Notes: generated by a model not told the origin, from the letters alone. 64,000 nt of DNA from Clostridium sp. DL-VIII (GCF_000230835.1 NZ_CM001240.1:3326779-3390778), one strand, 5' to 3'. Shown: positions 1 to 9,274, counted from the first letter of the stretch. Program-made: numbers and translations.

Positions 1-1
1 A

Positions 2-1201
2 AAAGCAGATTCAGAATTTAGACCAGGTCCTTTTACTTATGGACGTAATCATGCAGAAGGTGCAAATATGTTAGCACAGGCACTAAAGCCCTATAATGGA
101 ATTGTTATTTGGAGATGTTTTGTATACAACTGTTTACTTGATTGGAGAGATCGCTCTAAGGATAGGGCAAAGGCTGCTTATGAAAACTTCAAACCACTGG
201 ATGGAAAGTTTTTAGATAATGTTGTCTTACAAATAAAATATGGACCTATGGATTTTCAAATAAGAGAAGCAGTATCCCCATTATTTGGAGCTATGGAAGA
301 AACTAATGAATTTATGGAATTTCAAATTACACAAGAGTATACTGGTCAGCAAAAGCATCTATGTTATCTTGTACCTTTATGGAAGGAATGCTTAGATTTT
401 GATACTTATGCAAAAGGTAAGGGATCAGAAGTTAAAAAAGTAGTATCTGGCAGTTTATTTAATAGTAAATACGGTGGAATAGCTGGAGTTTCTAATATAG
501 GTGATAGTTTCTGTTGGACCGGACATCCTTTAGCACAAGCTAATTTATATGGATTTGGAAGGCTCACATGGAATCCTGATTTTAGTGCTTTGGATATAAC
601 AAAAGAATGGATTAAGCTGACTTTTGCATGTGATGAAGAATGTGAAGAAATAATAATTTCTATGTTGCTTAAATCTAGAGAGATATATGAAAAGTATACT
701 AGTCCATTAGGTATAGGGTGGATGGTAAACCCTAATCATCATTATGGTCCAAGTGTAGATGGGTATGAATATTCTCTTTGGGGCACTTATCATTATGCTG
801 ATTTTAAAGCCTTAGGGGTAGATCGAACAGCTGCCACTGGAACTGCATATACGCTGCAGTATAAGGAACCTGTAGCAAAGATGTATGAATCCTTGGAAAG
901 CTGCCCAGAAGAACTTTTATTATTCTTTCACCATGTTCCTTACACCTATAAGTTGAGTACAGGAAAGACTGTGATTCAGCATATATATGACACTCATTTT
1001 GAAGGAGTTGAGGAAGTCAAAGGCTTTAAAAAAAATTGGCTAAGATTAAAAGAGCACATTAATGATGAGATATTTAATGCAGTGTTAGAAAAGCTGGATA
1101 TACAAATAAAAGATGCAAAGGAATGGAGAGACGTGGTAAATACTTATTTTTACAGAAAGACAGGAATTAAGGATAGTAAAAATAGAAGGATTTATGAATA
1201 G
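2..1201 (+). CDS. aguA: Alpha-glucuronidase, GH67 (5' end cut by window)
   Basis: This is the C-terminal ~400 residues of a GH67 alpha-glucuronidase, which removes (4-O-methyl)glucuronic acid from xylo-oligosaccharides. The frame is open from base 2, so the gene begins outside the window and the first ATG at 68 is internal. Family landmarks in order are [54 protein letters not shown] and [19 protein letters not shown]. Nothing resembles a signal peptide in the visible part, and GH67 enzymes are usually intracellular. A metallo-hydrolase gene follows after 34 bp, probably in the same transcript. The arabinofuranosidase at 24.3 kb suggests a wider hemicellulose programme. Identification is by recognised motifs. 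Confidence 0.93.
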   Translation, partial: KADSEFRPGPFTYGRNHAEGANMLAQALKPYNGIVIWRCFVYNCLLDWRDRSKDRAKAAYENFKPLDGKFLDNVVLQIKYGPMDFQIREAVSPLFGAMEETNEFMEFQITQEYTGQQKHLCYLVPLWKECLDFDTYAKGKGSEVKKVVSGSLFNSKYGGIAGVSNIGDSFCWTGHPLAQANLYGFGRLTWNPDFSALDITKEWIKLTFACDEECEEIIISMLLKSREIYEKYTSPLGIGWMVNPNHHYGPSVDGYEYSLWGTYHYADFKALGVDRTAATGTAYTLQYKEPVAKMYESLESCPEELLLFFHHVPYTYKLSTGKTVIQHIYDTHFEGVEEVKGFKKNWLRLKEHINDEIFNAVLEKLDIQIKDAKEWRDVVNTYFYRKTGIKDSKNRRIYE

Positions 1202-1235
1202 TAATATATAGTTTATCAAGAGAAGAGGTGTTTGT

Positions 1236-2057
1236 ATGGATAATCAATATTATAATATTAAGAAAATAATGGATGGAGTATATCATATAAGCGATCCGAA
1301 CAAGATATGCTGCACCTTAATAGTAGGAAGTAAAAAATCATTATTATTTGATACAGGTTATGGTATTGGAAACTTAAAACAAGTAGTTGAATCAATAACA
1401 GATTTATCTATTATTGTGATTAATAGCCATGGTCACCTTGACCACATGGGAGGGAATTATCAATTTAATGAAGTATACATTCATGAAGATGATATAGCCT
1501 TAGTAAAGGATATTCTATTATCAGACAAGAGAAATAAAACTATTGATAATTATAAGAAAAATGCAATGCTTCCAAGAGATTTTAAAGAAGAAGATTATGT
1601 AAATAGGCTTTATAAGATAGATTATATTCCGGTAGAAGAAGGACAAGTATTTGACTTAGGAAGATATGAGCTTGAAGTAATTTATTGTACAGGGCATACT
1701 GCTGGCTGTATTTCACTAATTGACAGAAAGAATAAGTTACTGCTTTCAGGGGATACAATATTACAGCATGTATGGATGTTTCTAAAAGAAAGTAAAAACA
1801 TAAGTGAATATCTCAATAGCCTTGAAAAGTTAAATAAATTAGAGTTTGATATTAATGTTACTTCTCATTCTGCTGAACTTTATAGCAAAGTATTATTAAA
1901 TAGGCTGATTCATTGCGTTAATAATATTGATGTTTCTAAAAGTACACCGTATTTTAATGAAGCATACCCTTATGAAGCATTTATGTATTTTGAGGGTGGA
2001 GAACCTTTTATTAGTCCTGATTTTGTTTCTATTGTTTTTAGTAAAGATAAGTTGTAG
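1236..2057 (+). CDS. Metallo-beta-lactamase-fold hydrolase
   Basis: A 273-residue MBL-fold hydrolase. The zinc-binding set is visible: SHGHLDHMGGN (HxHxDH) near residue 65, CTGHTAGC near 150, LLSGDT near 170 and a late TSHSAE histidine near 208. The ATG is preceded by AGAAGAGG with normal spacing. It follows the alpha-glucuronidase after 34 bp and is closed by a hairpin terminator, so the two genes are likely co-transcribed. The family includes glyoxalase II-like thioesterases, lactonases and phosphodiesterases, and the sequence does not reveal the substrate. A role on sugar lactones or esters released during xylan breakdown would be a guess from position only. Confidence 0.85.
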   Translation: MDNQYYNIKKIMDGVYHISDPNKICCTLIVGSKKSLLFDTGYGIGNLKQVVESITDLSIIVINSHGHLDHMGGNYQFNEVYIHEDDIALVKDILLSDKRNKTIDNYKKNAMLPRDFKEEDYVNRLYKIDYIPVEEGQVFDLGRYELEVIYCTGHTAGCISLIDRKNKLLLSGDTILQHVWMFLKESKNISEYLNSLEKLNKLEFDINVTSHSAELYSKVLLNRLIHCVNNIDVSKSTPYFNEAYPYEAFMYFEGGEPFISPDFVSIVFSKDKL

Positions 2058-2078
2058 AAATCATAGTCTCCATAATAG

Positions 2079-2124
2079 AACTCACGGAAATCTAAAGTTA
2101 GATTTTCGTGAGTTATTTATTTTG
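2079..2124 (+). terminator. Rho-independent terminator
   Basis: Arms AACTCACGGAAATCT and AGATTTTCGTGAGTT (one G-T wobble) enclose a 6-nt loop and are followed by a T-rich tract. It closes the glucuronidase/MBL transcript. Its core resembles the hairpins at 17193, 29291 and 31794. Confidence 0.8.
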
Positions 2125-2424
2125 AAATTAATTTATAAGATATTTTAAGCTATAGTTAATTTACGTTATATAAATTATAAGACTTAGGATGTCTTTAATA
2201 TACTTTTTGTATAAAATATTCAATTATGTAGTATAAATAGAATACATTGATTTTTTTCCACAAACATGGTAATATTACCACAAGAAATGGGTAATGATTA
2301 TACTAAAAATACAATATATAAATTGGACACTATGATAAGTTTTCTGTATTTGGGTACCTGGATAACTTTGAGTGATTGGTACAACCGACCAGCATAAAAA
2401 ATATAAATTACTATATTTTTATTT
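2125..2424. other. Intergenic DNA, nothing recognised
   Basis: About 300 bp of AT-rich sequence between the MBL terminator and the left end of the first IS91-type element. No ORF with a ribosome binding site, RNA gene or strong repeat is visible. Confidence 0.5.
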
Positions 2425-2450
2425 TTTATTGTATAGGAAAGTATAAAAAT

Positions 2451-2469
2451 CGCGCTCGCTGAAAGCGCG
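2451..2469. repeat. Left subterminal hairpin of the IS91-type element
   Basis: CGCGCT and AGCGCG pair around a 7-nt loop, strikingly GC-rich for this genome. It lies 26 bp inside the left end and is a candidate part of the termination end (terIS). Copy 2 has the same hairpin at 9947-9965 with one C-to-T change. Confidence 0.6.
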
Positions 2470-2512
2470 GCGTAGACTTGCATTAGAAAAATATATGTGG
2501 TAAATTGATGAA

Positions 2513-3742
2513 ATGATTAAGAGTAAATTAAGAAGAATATTAGAGGAAAATTGGAATGAATTTTATAAAAGATATAAAAACAGAATTAGACCTAGTGTTA
2601 TTGCAGAAGTAAAAAAAGTTATGAAATGCAAGGATATAAGTAATGGTTATATTGAATTAAAATGTAAGGAATGTGGCGAAATAAAGAAAGTTGGGTTCAC
2701 TTGTAAAAGTAGATTTTGTACATCATGTGGAAAGGTTTATGTTGATAATTGGGTTAATGGAATGCTGGGAAAATTAATAAATGTAAAGCATAGACATATG
2801 GTATTTACAATACCAGAGGAACTTAGAAATTACTTCGGAAGAGAAAGAGATAGGCTGAAGTTACTTCCGCAATGTGCAGCTAAAGCTGTTACGAGTTGGA
2901 TGTATAAGCAAAATAAAAAAGAAGAATTTATACCTGGAATTATAGCAGTTATACATACTTTTGGACGAGATTTAAAGTGGAATCCCCACGTCCACATGAT
3001 GGTTACAGAAGGTGGAAAGGGTAAGCTAACTACCTGGAGAAATTTTAAATATTTTTCGTATGAAGCATTAAGAAAGAGATGGCAAAAAATATTATTAGAT
3101 GAAATAATAAAAAGAGAAGGAAATAAAGATAGTTTTAGACGATTAAAGAACAAAATATATAAAAATAATAAAGATGGATTTTATGTTCATGCTAAAAATG
3201 AAATAAAATCAGCAAAGATAGCTGCAAAATATATTGGAAGATATGTTGGACGACCTGCGATAGCAGAATCAAGAATAATTGCGTATGATGGTGAAAGTGT
3301 AACATTTAAATATAAAAGACATGAAGACAATAAAGAAATAATAGAGAAAGTGCCAGTCTTTGAGTTTATAAAAAAAGTTATAATACATATACCAGACAAG
3401 AATTTTAAAATGGTGAGATATTTTGGACTGTATTCGAGGAGATGTAAGGATAAAGATCAATTTATCAAGATGATAGATAAGAAAATAATACAAATTAAGA
3501 AATCAATAGAAAAGTGGGAATATCGAATTCTTGCGTCTTTTGGGGTAGATCCATGCAAATGTTCTAAATGTGGTGGTAAGATGAGATTTAATGATATAGT
3601 GTATCCACGATACGGCTCGATGCGAGAATATTTTAAAGATAAATTTATAAGTGAAGGGAAAGAAAAATTAGAAAACATCCTGGAAATATATGCAATTGCA
3701 AAAGGAGTACTATATGGTAAAATAAAGCCGACAACAACATAG
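2513..3742 (+). CDS. IS91-family Y2 (HUH) transposase, copy 1
   Basis: A 409-residue rolling-circle transposase. An N-terminal zinc-binding domain shows CKECG and CKSRFCTSCG (residues ~50-80). The HUH metal-binding motif appears as WNPHVHMM near residue 160. The paired tyrosines of the Y2 class lie in KYIGRYVGR near 240-244. A late CKCSKCGG motif (~350) may bind zinc. The ATG has only a weak ribosome binding site. Copy 2 differs by R-to-K and P-to-S changes. Both reading frames are intact, so the element may still be active. The gene is followed 15 bp later by the element's small zinc-ribbon ORF. Confidence 0.9.
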   Translation: MIKSKLRRILEENWNEFYKRYKNRIRPSVIAEVKKVMKCKDISNGYIELKCKECGEIKKVGFTCKSRFCTSCGKVYVDNWVNGMLGKLINVKHRHMVFTIPEELRNYFGRERDRLKLLPQCAAKAVTSWMYKQNKKEEFIPGIIAVIHTFGRDLKWNPHVHMMVTEGGKGKLTTWRNFKYFSYEALRKRWQKILLDEIIKREGNKDSFRRLKNKIYKNNKDGFYVHAKNEIKSAKIAAKYIGRYVGRPAIAESRIIAYDGESVTFKYKRHEDNKEIIEKVPVFEFIKKVIIHIPDKNFKMVRYFGLYSRRCKDKDQFIKMIDKKIIQIKKSIEKWEYRILASFGVDPCKCSKCGGKMRFNDIVYPRYGSMREYFKDKFISEGKEKLENILEIYAIAKGVLYGKIKPTTT

Positions 3743-3757
3743 TTGGAGGGATGTTAA

Positions 3758-3952
3758 GTGAAAGATATAATACCATATAAATGTTTAAATTGTGGAATAA
3801 CAGAAAATATACCTAGGGAGGTTGTAGAATACTTTGATGAGATGGATCAAAGTAATATAGATGAACCGCCTTGTTTTTCATGCGAAAAATGTGGTGGAGT
3901 TATGAGACCTAAAGAATACAATGGGGTATATGGCAAAAGTTATAAACTATAA
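3758..3952 (+). CDS. Small zinc-ribbon-like protein carried by the IS
   Basis: A 64-residue ORF starting with GTG behind a strong GGAGGG site. It has two cysteine pairs or clusters, CLNCG near residue 9 and CFSCEKCGG near 40, consistent with a zinc ribbon. It follows the transposase by 15 bp and precedes the element's terminator. The copy at 11254 encodes the identical protein; one silent T-to-C change separates them. This conservation plus the good translation start argues that it is real. Its function is unknown to me; an accessory or regulatory role in transposition is possible. Confidence 0.6.
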   Translation: MKDIIPYKCLNCGITENIPREVVEYFDEMDQSNIDEPPCFSCEKCGGVMRPKEYNGVYGKSYKL

Positions 3953-3960
3953 GAAGAAAA

Positions 3961-3992
3961 CCATAGAGGAACAGCAATCTCTATGGTTTTTA
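3961..3992 (+). terminator. Terminator inside IS copy 1
   Basis: CCATAGAG pairs with CTCTATGG around a 10-nt loop and is followed by TTTTTAATTT. It ends the transposase/zinc-ribbon transcript just before the origin end. Confidence 0.8.
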
Positions 3993-4011
3993 ATTTAACT
4001 ATTAATAATTT

Positions 4012-4044
4012 CTCCGAAGGAGCGTGTCGCAGACACTTTTGTTC
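4012..4044 (+). repeat. Right (origin-like) end of IS copy 1 with GTTC target
   Basis: Two tandem mini-hairpins, CTCC-GAA-GGAG (4012-4022) and GTGTC-GCA-GACAC (4024-4036), are followed by TTTT and then GTTC (4041-4044), which lies outside the element. The same arrangement is at 11508-11540. It matches the expected layout of an IS91 oriIS next to its tetranucleotide target. Confidence 0.7.
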
Positions 4045-4417
4045 TACTGGCTGTTTTTTTACAAAATAATGAGAGCGTATGGATATTAAAAGTTTCTAAG
4101 AAATGATAATTATTAATTAGTAGAAGCAATAGTTGTATGCCTGTATATAAATGTTGTAATAATAAAATTATAGTTAAGATGCCTATCTGCTAAGTAAATA
4201 TACAGATGCAAAATGCGGAAAAACAATTGCAACATATATATAAGAGTTTATAAAAAATTTTAAATCGCAGAAAATGTAAGAGGGTATTTAGGGTAATAAT
4301 CTTGGTTTAAATATAAATTATAGTTAAGTATTGATACAGTATGCTAAGTTAAATTGTACAAAAGAAAAATGTATGATTCTGGACTGCATTAGGTTAATAC
4401 GGATGAGGTGTGATATT
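4041..4417. other. Intergenic DNA between IS copy 1 and the cyclase gene
   Basis: About 375 bp, AT-rich. A start at TTG 4331 in the cyclase frame is possible but has no good ribosome binding site. I see no riboswitch, RNA gene or repeat here. Confidence 0.4.
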
Positions 4418-6832
4418 TTGAACGTAAATTATTATTTTAGTTTAGTACTTTTTGCGTCAGCAGTAGTTTTAGTTTTTATAGGATATTTCTCATGGAAGAA
4501 AAATAAAGTATATATGTCTATGTGTTTGCTTCCCGTATCAATATATGAATTTGGATATGGATTTGAAATATTAAGTACAAGCCTTGAAAAGGTGAAGTTT
4601 TGGATAAAAGTTGAGTATCTTGGAATAGCATTTTTACCCGTGGTTTGGCTAATGCTTGCACTTAATTTTAATGGATATGAAGAGCGATTAAAAAAGAGTA
4701 CTTTAAAGTTATTTTATATTGTACCTGTAATTACATTGATAATGAATTATACAAATGATTTTCATCATTTGTTTTATGAGAGTTTATATATGAATAATGA
4801 TGGCATTTTTCCAATTGTAGAAATAGTAAAAGGACCTTTTTATTGGCTGAATATTGTTTATACATATTCTTCAATGCTGGCAGGATTAATAATATTTATA
4901 TTTGCCTATTCTAAAGCAGTATCAATAGTAAGAAAACAAATACTACTATTAATAATGGCTTGGATAATTCCATGGATTTCAGATATTGTTTATACATTGC
5001 GATTAATGCCTTTTAATTTAGATTTGTGTCCTGTAGCATTTTCTTTTTCGGGGATAATTTCCAGCTATGCTATATTAAATTTTAAACTATTAAAACTTGC
5101 GCCAATAGCATTAGAAAAAGTCTTTTCTAATATGTTAGATGGAGTCATAATACTAGATTCTGAAAATAATATAGTTAACTTTAATGATTCATCTCAAAAT
5201 ATAATTTCAGAATTAAAAAATATAAAAGCTGGTGATAAAAAAATAGATGAGGTATTAAAGGAATATAAGGAAGTATTGAAAGCTTTAAATAGCGATTCTT
5301 ATAATGAAAGTTTAATAACAATAAAAAATTATGATAAGCTTAGATATTTTAAGATAAATATAAATAATATATATAGAAAAAATGATGAAATCATTGGGAA
5401 AATCTTAATTTTTAACGATGTTACTGAAATTAAGCTGCATACAAAGAAGTTGGCTGATAATTTTAAATTTCTTGAAACTCTTATGAATGCTATTCCTCAT
5501 CCAATATATTCTAAAGATGAACAGGGGGGATATAACCACTTTAATACTGCATTTGTAGAATTTTTGGGAATAACGAAAGAAGAACTTATAGGAAACACTG
5601 CTTATGATGTATTTGGAAAGGGTCTAGCAGAAAGATATTATGAATCTGATAGAAATTTAATTGAGAAAAATGGGACTCAAGTTTATGAATCAAAGCTTAA
5701 ACATCATGATAATACATATCATGATGTGATTTTTAGTAAATCAGTGGTTAAAGATGAGCATGACAAAAATAAAGGATTAGTCGGTGTAATAATGGATATT
5801 ACAGAAGAAAAGAAGAATAGAGAAAGAATAGATAAGCTATTAAAGTTAAAGGAAGTAATGGTTAAGATAGGATATTCTATTAATGAAATAACTAATATTA
5901 ATGATTTACTCCAACTAATATTAGATGAAGTTATTAATTGCATTGATGAGCAAAACAGTGGTTCAATATTACTTTTGGATGAAGATAAAAATTTGAAAAT
6001 AGCTGTAGCAAAAGGTTATGATTCAGAAGAAATTAAGACATTTTCAATTAAACTGGATGAACACCGTTTAAGATTTAATAACGGAGAAAAAATAAATGAA
6101 ACTGTTATTTTCAATGATATATATAAATCCCAGAATATAAATATGCTAGATACAATGGAAGGAGTAAAAATAAGGTCTTCTATTAGTTCGCCTATTATTA
6201 TAGAGGGTAAATTGTATGGATTTTTAAATATTGATAGTATATATAATAATGCATTTAATGAAGGAGATATAGAGTTAATGGAATATATGAGAAATCAAGC
6301 TTCCATTGCAATTGCCAAACATAAACTTTATGAAGAAACCTTGTATTTATCTAGGTACGATAAATTAACTAATGTTTATAATAGAAGCTATTTTGAGCAA
6401 TTGGTTAATACAAATATTTATAGTGAGAGTGCAGATAAAAAAGAATTTTGTGCAGCTATTTTTGATTTAAATAGTTTAAAATTCGTTAATGATAATTATG
6501 GGCACTTGTGTGGTGATGAGTTGATTAAAACTTTTGCCAAAGGATTAAGTACTTTAAGAGGAACTTCTGACATTATAGGAAGATTTGGAGGGGACGAATT
6601 TATAGGGATATTCTTTGATATAGATCAAGGAGATTTGGTGAATAGATTTGAGGAACTTGCTAAGAGTTTTAAAAGCAATCCAATAAGCCTTGGTGAGAGG
6701 ACTATTGTTTGCAGTTATAGTTATGGAATAGTCAACGGTCAGAGGGACGGAATGAAATTTAATGAACTATTAAAAATAGCTGATGCGCGAATGTATGAAT
6801 ATAAGCGTGTGGTGAAAAGTGAAAAAATATAA
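4418..6832 (+). CDS. Membrane sensor diguanylate cyclase (7TM-PAS-PAS-GAF-GGDEF)
   Basis: Predicted to make cyclic di-GMP from two GTP at the membrane. I chose TTG 4418 because GAGGTG lies 7 nt upstream; this gives 804 residues. The order is an N-terminal region of about seven hydrophobic segments (~1-230, histidine-kinase 7TM type), a first PAS-like region (~235-345), a second PAS (~350-470, with FLGITKEELIGNTAYDVFG), GAF (~490-640) and GGDEF (~650-800). The active-site motif GRFGGDEF is intact and FDLNSLKFVNDNYGH is typical. The inhibitory RxxD motif is not in its usual register (RGTSD). It stands alone and is closed by a strong terminator. The signal sensed is unknown. Confidence 0.9.
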   Translation: MNVNYYFSLVLFASAVVLVFIGYFSWKKNKVYMSMCLLPVSIYEFGYGFEILSTSLEKVKFWIKVEYLGIAFLPVVWLMLALNFNGYEERLKKSTLKLFYIVPVITLIMNYTNDFHHLFYESLYMNNDGIFPIVEIVKGPFYWLNIVYTYSSMLAGLIIFIFAYSKAVSIVRKQILLLIMAWIIPWISDIVYTLRLMPFNLDLCPVAFSFSGIISSYAILNFKLLKLAPIALEKVFSNMLDGVIILDSENNIVNFNDSSQNIISELKNIKAGDKKIDEVLKEYKEVLKALNSDSYNESLITIKNYDKLRYFKININNIYRKNDEIIGKILIFNDVTEIKLHTKKLADNFKFLETLMNAIPHPIYSKDEQGGYNHFNTAFVEFLGITKEELIGNTAYDVFGKGLAERYYESDRNLIEKNGTQVYESKLKHHDNTYHDVIFSKSVVKDEHDKNKGLVGVIMDITEEKKNRERIDKLLKLKEVMVKIGYSINEITNINDLLQLILDEVINCIDEQNSGSILLLDEDKNLKIAVAKGYDSEEIKTFSIKLDEHRLRFNNGEKINETVIFNDIYKSQNINMLDTMEGVKIRSSISSPIIIEGKLYGFLNIDSIYNNAFNEGDIELMEYMRNQASIAIAKHKLYEETLYLSRYDKLTNVYNRSYFEQLVNTNIYSESADKKEFCAAIFDLNSLKFVNDNYGHLCGDELIKTFAKGLSTLRGTSDIIGRFGGDEFIGIFFDIDQGDLVNRFEELAKSFKSNPISLGERTIVCSYSYGIVNGQRDGMKFNELLKIADARMYEYKRVVKSEKI

Positions 6833-6877
6833 TGTGTTATAATAAATAGGTATATAAAAAATAGAAATTATTTAAGT

Positions 6878-6920
6878 AAGATTTGATTTCAAGACTAGTA
6901 TTGAAATCAAATCTTTTTAA
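6878..6920 (+). terminator. Rho-independent terminator after the cyclase
   Basis: A perfect 15-bp stem, AAGATTTGATTTCAA / TTGAAATCAAATCTT, with an 8-nt loop, followed by TTTAAT. Confidence 0.85.
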
Positions 6921-6959
6921 TCATGCAAAAAAATATATAAAATGTATCGAAGACATATA

Positions 6960-7010
6960 TTGACAATTAAGGATTACAGTTGTATTCTAATTATAGATTA
7001 CAATTGTAAT
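6960..7010 (+). promoter_or_regulatory. Promoter with two BlaI-type operator dyads
   Basis: TTGACA (6960-6965), a 17-bp spacer and TATTCT (6983-6988) form a good sigma-A promoter. Two dyads, ATTACAGTTGTATT (6973-6986) and ATTACAATTGTAAT (6997-7010), share the TACA/TGTA half sites known for BlaI/MecI repressors. The first overlaps the -10 region. Their centres are 24 bp apart. This indicates autorepression of the downstream pair. Confidence 0.75.
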
Positions 7011-7033
7011 ACAAAAAAAGAGGAGTGAAAGTT

Positions 7034-7408
7034 ATGGGAGAAATACCTAAGATATCTGAGGCAGAATGGGAAGTTATGAAAATTGTCTGGACAGATTCAC
7101 CACGCACATCAAATCAAATTATTGAGGCATTAGAAGATACAAAAGATTGGAAGCCTAAAACAATAAAGACATTAATAAGCAGATTGGTTAGCAAGAATGC
7201 ACTTGGATTTAAAGAAGAAGGCAGAAAATACTTATATTATCCAATTGTAAATGAAAATGAATGTATACGTGCAGAGAATCAAACATTTTTAAGTAAAGTC
7301 TATAATGGAGCTATTAAAAATATGCTAGTAAGTTTTATAAAAGAAAGTGATTTAAGCAAAGAAGATATAGATGATCTTAAAAGGATATTAGACGAGAGGA
7401 ATAAGTAG
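7034..7408 (+). CDS. BlaI/MecI-family transcriptional repressor
   Basis: A 124-residue winged-helix repressor, the usual size for the family. The start at ATG 7034 has AGGAG 8 nt upstream; a GTG at 7025 overlaps that site and is less likely. The N-terminal ISEAEWEVMKIVW and the following helix-turn-helix are hallmarks, and TIKTLISRL is the recognition-helix region. It is followed 3 nt later by an M56 membrane peptidase, the standard BlaI-BlaR1 arrangement. In that system the peptidase triggers cleavage of the repressor. The two dyads upstream are its likely binding sites. What it controls beyond its own operon cannot be read here. Confidence 0.9.
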   Translation: MGEIPKISEAEWEVMKIVWTDSPRTSNQIIEALEDTKDWKPKTIKTLISRLVSKNALGFKEEGRKYLYYPIVNENECIRAENQTFLSKVYNGAIKNMLVSFIKESDLSKEDIDDLKRILDERNK

Positions 7409-7411
7409 TGT

Positions 7412-9256
7412 ATGTACGAGTATTTTAATTATCTTGATCAGCTATTTAAAATAATATTTCAAACATCTATCACTGGCAGCATATTGATTTGTTTAATTTT
7501 AATTTTTAGAAGATTTTACAAAGAGAGAATAGGTATAAAGTTTCAGTATGCATTATGGTTTTTAGTAATACTGCGTTTAACCATATTTAAGCTTCCTGAG
7601 AGCACTTTAAGCATGTTTAATCTTATAAATAAATTAGGAAAAAATATATTGTTATTAATTCTTAATAAAGAAGTACATTTTGGAAGTATGTTAGAAAAGG
7701 GTAGCAGCCAAGCTAGTTCTATGTCTAATCATGATGTTATCCTAGGAACTATAAATTCCATTGATTTTAGCAATAACGAAATTAATAGGTATAGTTTATC
7801 AAGTTTAACTACATTGAGTCTTGTATGGCTTATGGGAGCAGTGTTTATATTCACATATATTCTATTTGCATATAAAAAACTGAGAAATAAGATAAGCAGC
7901 GAGTCCATACAAAATAACATCGAATTTTTAGATGTTTTAAAATACTGCCAAAATAAAATGAAGATTAAAAGAGATATACTGCTAGTTGAGACTTCTAGCG
8001 TAAAAACGCCAGCGCTACTGGGTTACTTTAATCCAATAATTCTAATTCCCAAGGATATTCATAAGATAATATCTGTTGATAAATTAAGATATGTATTTCT
8101 TCATGAATTATCTCACTTTAAACGTAAAGATATAGTTATAAACTGGATAATAATTTTTTTAAAGACTATTTATTGGTTTAATCCAATTATTCATTATGGT
8201 CTTAGAAAGATGAAAGAGGATATGGAAATATGCTGTGATTCACTTGCACTTTCTTATACAGAAGATGAAGAAGTTGCGGAATATGGATTTACAATCATAA
8301 ATTTGATAGAACATTTTTCAAAGTCAGTTCATTTAGTTGGGGCAACTTCCATAGTAAATAATAAATCTGAAGTAAAAAGGAGAATTGTTATGATAAAAGT
8401 TTTTAATAAAAAGGCCTATAGATTTTCTGCAATGGCAGTTGCATCTTTGCTTGTAATTAGCGGCATTGCACTAACTGATGCAAAGGCATCTGCAAATATA
8501 AATGGAGCTAGTAATGCAGTAAATGTAGATAAAATTGATTATGCTTTTGTTAATGATCCTAATATAATAGGTGAGTGGCAAGGTGTAGATTTTGTTGAAA
8601 ACATAGAAGATTTTAATGTAAATGATAAGAAATTCAAAGGTGATCTATATGTTAAAGAATTAAATTTTACAGAAGATGGGAAGGTAGCAAGAACTGTATT
8701 TACATGGACTAAGGATCACATTCTTAATGATGCTGATAAAACTGACAGTAGTTATGTAATCAAAGATATTGATGGCTCAACTTATATGTTCTTTCAATGG
8801 AAGAGCGGGGATTATACAATTAGAGGAGAGAAACCTTGTTACTACGTATTGAAAAAAGTTAGTTCTACCCCATCACTTAATACTAATATATCTGGTAATG
8901 AAGTTGAAACGAGAGCTGATAAAGTTGACTATCCTTTTATTAATGATCCTGAAGTAATTGGAAAATGGGATAGTGTTGATTTTGTGGAGGATATAAATAA
9001 CTTTAATCCAGAGAGAAAGTCATGGAATGGAGATTTATATTTAAATAATTTAATCTTTGATGAAAATGGTAAAATAGAGAATAAAAATATAACTTGGACA
9101 AAAGACCTAGTCTTAAATACTAGCGATAAAACTGCTTCTAAATATATAATAAAAGAAATAAACGGTTCAAAGTATATGTTCTTTGAATGGAAAAATGGTG
9201 ATTATATAGAAAGAGGAGCAACTCCTTGGTACTATGTTTTGAAGCAAGCTAAATAA
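7412..9256 (+). CDS. M56 (BlaR1-like) membrane metallopeptidase with duplicated C-terminal domain
   Basis: A 614-residue membrane peptidase with several N-terminal transmembrane helices. The zinc site is visible as FLHELSHFKRKD (HExxH near 231-235) with EICCD downstream. BlaR1 proteins carry a penicillin-binding sensor after this, but here the outer part is instead two tandem ~110-residue repeats (~374-486 and ~503-612). Each opens with a KxDYxFxNDPxxIGxW pattern and ends with a YYVLK pattern. No SxxK penicillin-binding motif was noticed in them. The gene starts 3 nt after the repressor stop. It probably senses something other than a beta-lactam; the ligand is unknown. Confidence 0.85.
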   Translation: MYEYFNYLDQLFKIIFQTSITGSILICLILIFRRFYKERIGIKFQYALWFLVILRLTIFKLPESTLSMFNLINKLGKNILLLILNKEVHFGSMLEKGSSQASSMSNHDVILGTINSIDFSNNEINRYSLSSLTTLSLVWLMGAVFIFTYILFAYKKLRNKISSESIQNNIEFLDVLKYCQNKMKIKRDILLVETSSVKTPALLGYFNPIILIPKDIHKIISVDKLRYVFLHELSHFKRKDIVINWIIIFLKTIYWFNPIIHYGLRKMKEDMEICCDSLALSYTEDEEVAEYGFTIINLIEHFSKSVHLVGATSIVNNKSEVKRRIVMIKVFNKKAYRFSAMAVASLLVISGIALTDAKASANINGASNAVNVDKIDYAFVNDPNIIGEWQGVDFVENIEDFNVNDKKFKGDLYVKELNFTEDGKVARTVFTWTKDHILNDADKTDSSYVIKDIDGSTYMFFQWKSGDYTIRGEKPCYYVLKKVSSTPSLNTNISGNEVETRADKVDYPFINDPEVIGKWDSVDFVEDINNFNPERKSWNGDLYLNNLIFDENGKIENKNITWTKDLVLNTSDKTASKYIIKEINGSKYMFFEWKNGDYIERGATPWYYVLKQAK

Positions 9257-9274
9257 TAAAACAGAATAACTTTA

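Larger units (their letters stand above)
2425..4040 (+). mobile_element. IS91-family insertion sequence, copy 1
   Basis: A 1616-bp element whose limits come from comparison with the second copy (9921-11536). It contains a Y2 HUH transposase and a 64-residue zinc-ribbon ORF. There are no terminal inverted repeats and no visible target duplication. The left end carries a GC-rich hairpin (2451-2469). The right end carries two small hairpins (4012-4022, 4024-4036) then TTTT, and GTTC lies immediately outside. IS91 elements are known to insert next to GTTC/CTTG at the origin end, which fits. This copy sits between genes. By eye I count about eight substitutions against copy 2. The exact left base is fixed only by reading-frame reasoning at copy 2. 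Confidence 0.88.

Noticed and set aside
1927..2148. Short ORF overlapping the end of the MBL gene
   Set aside because: It is in another frame of a clear gene and runs through the terminator.
2298..2483. 61-codon minus-strand ORF over the left end of IS copy 1
   Set aside because: Crosses the element boundary and hairpin; no motif or ribosome binding site.
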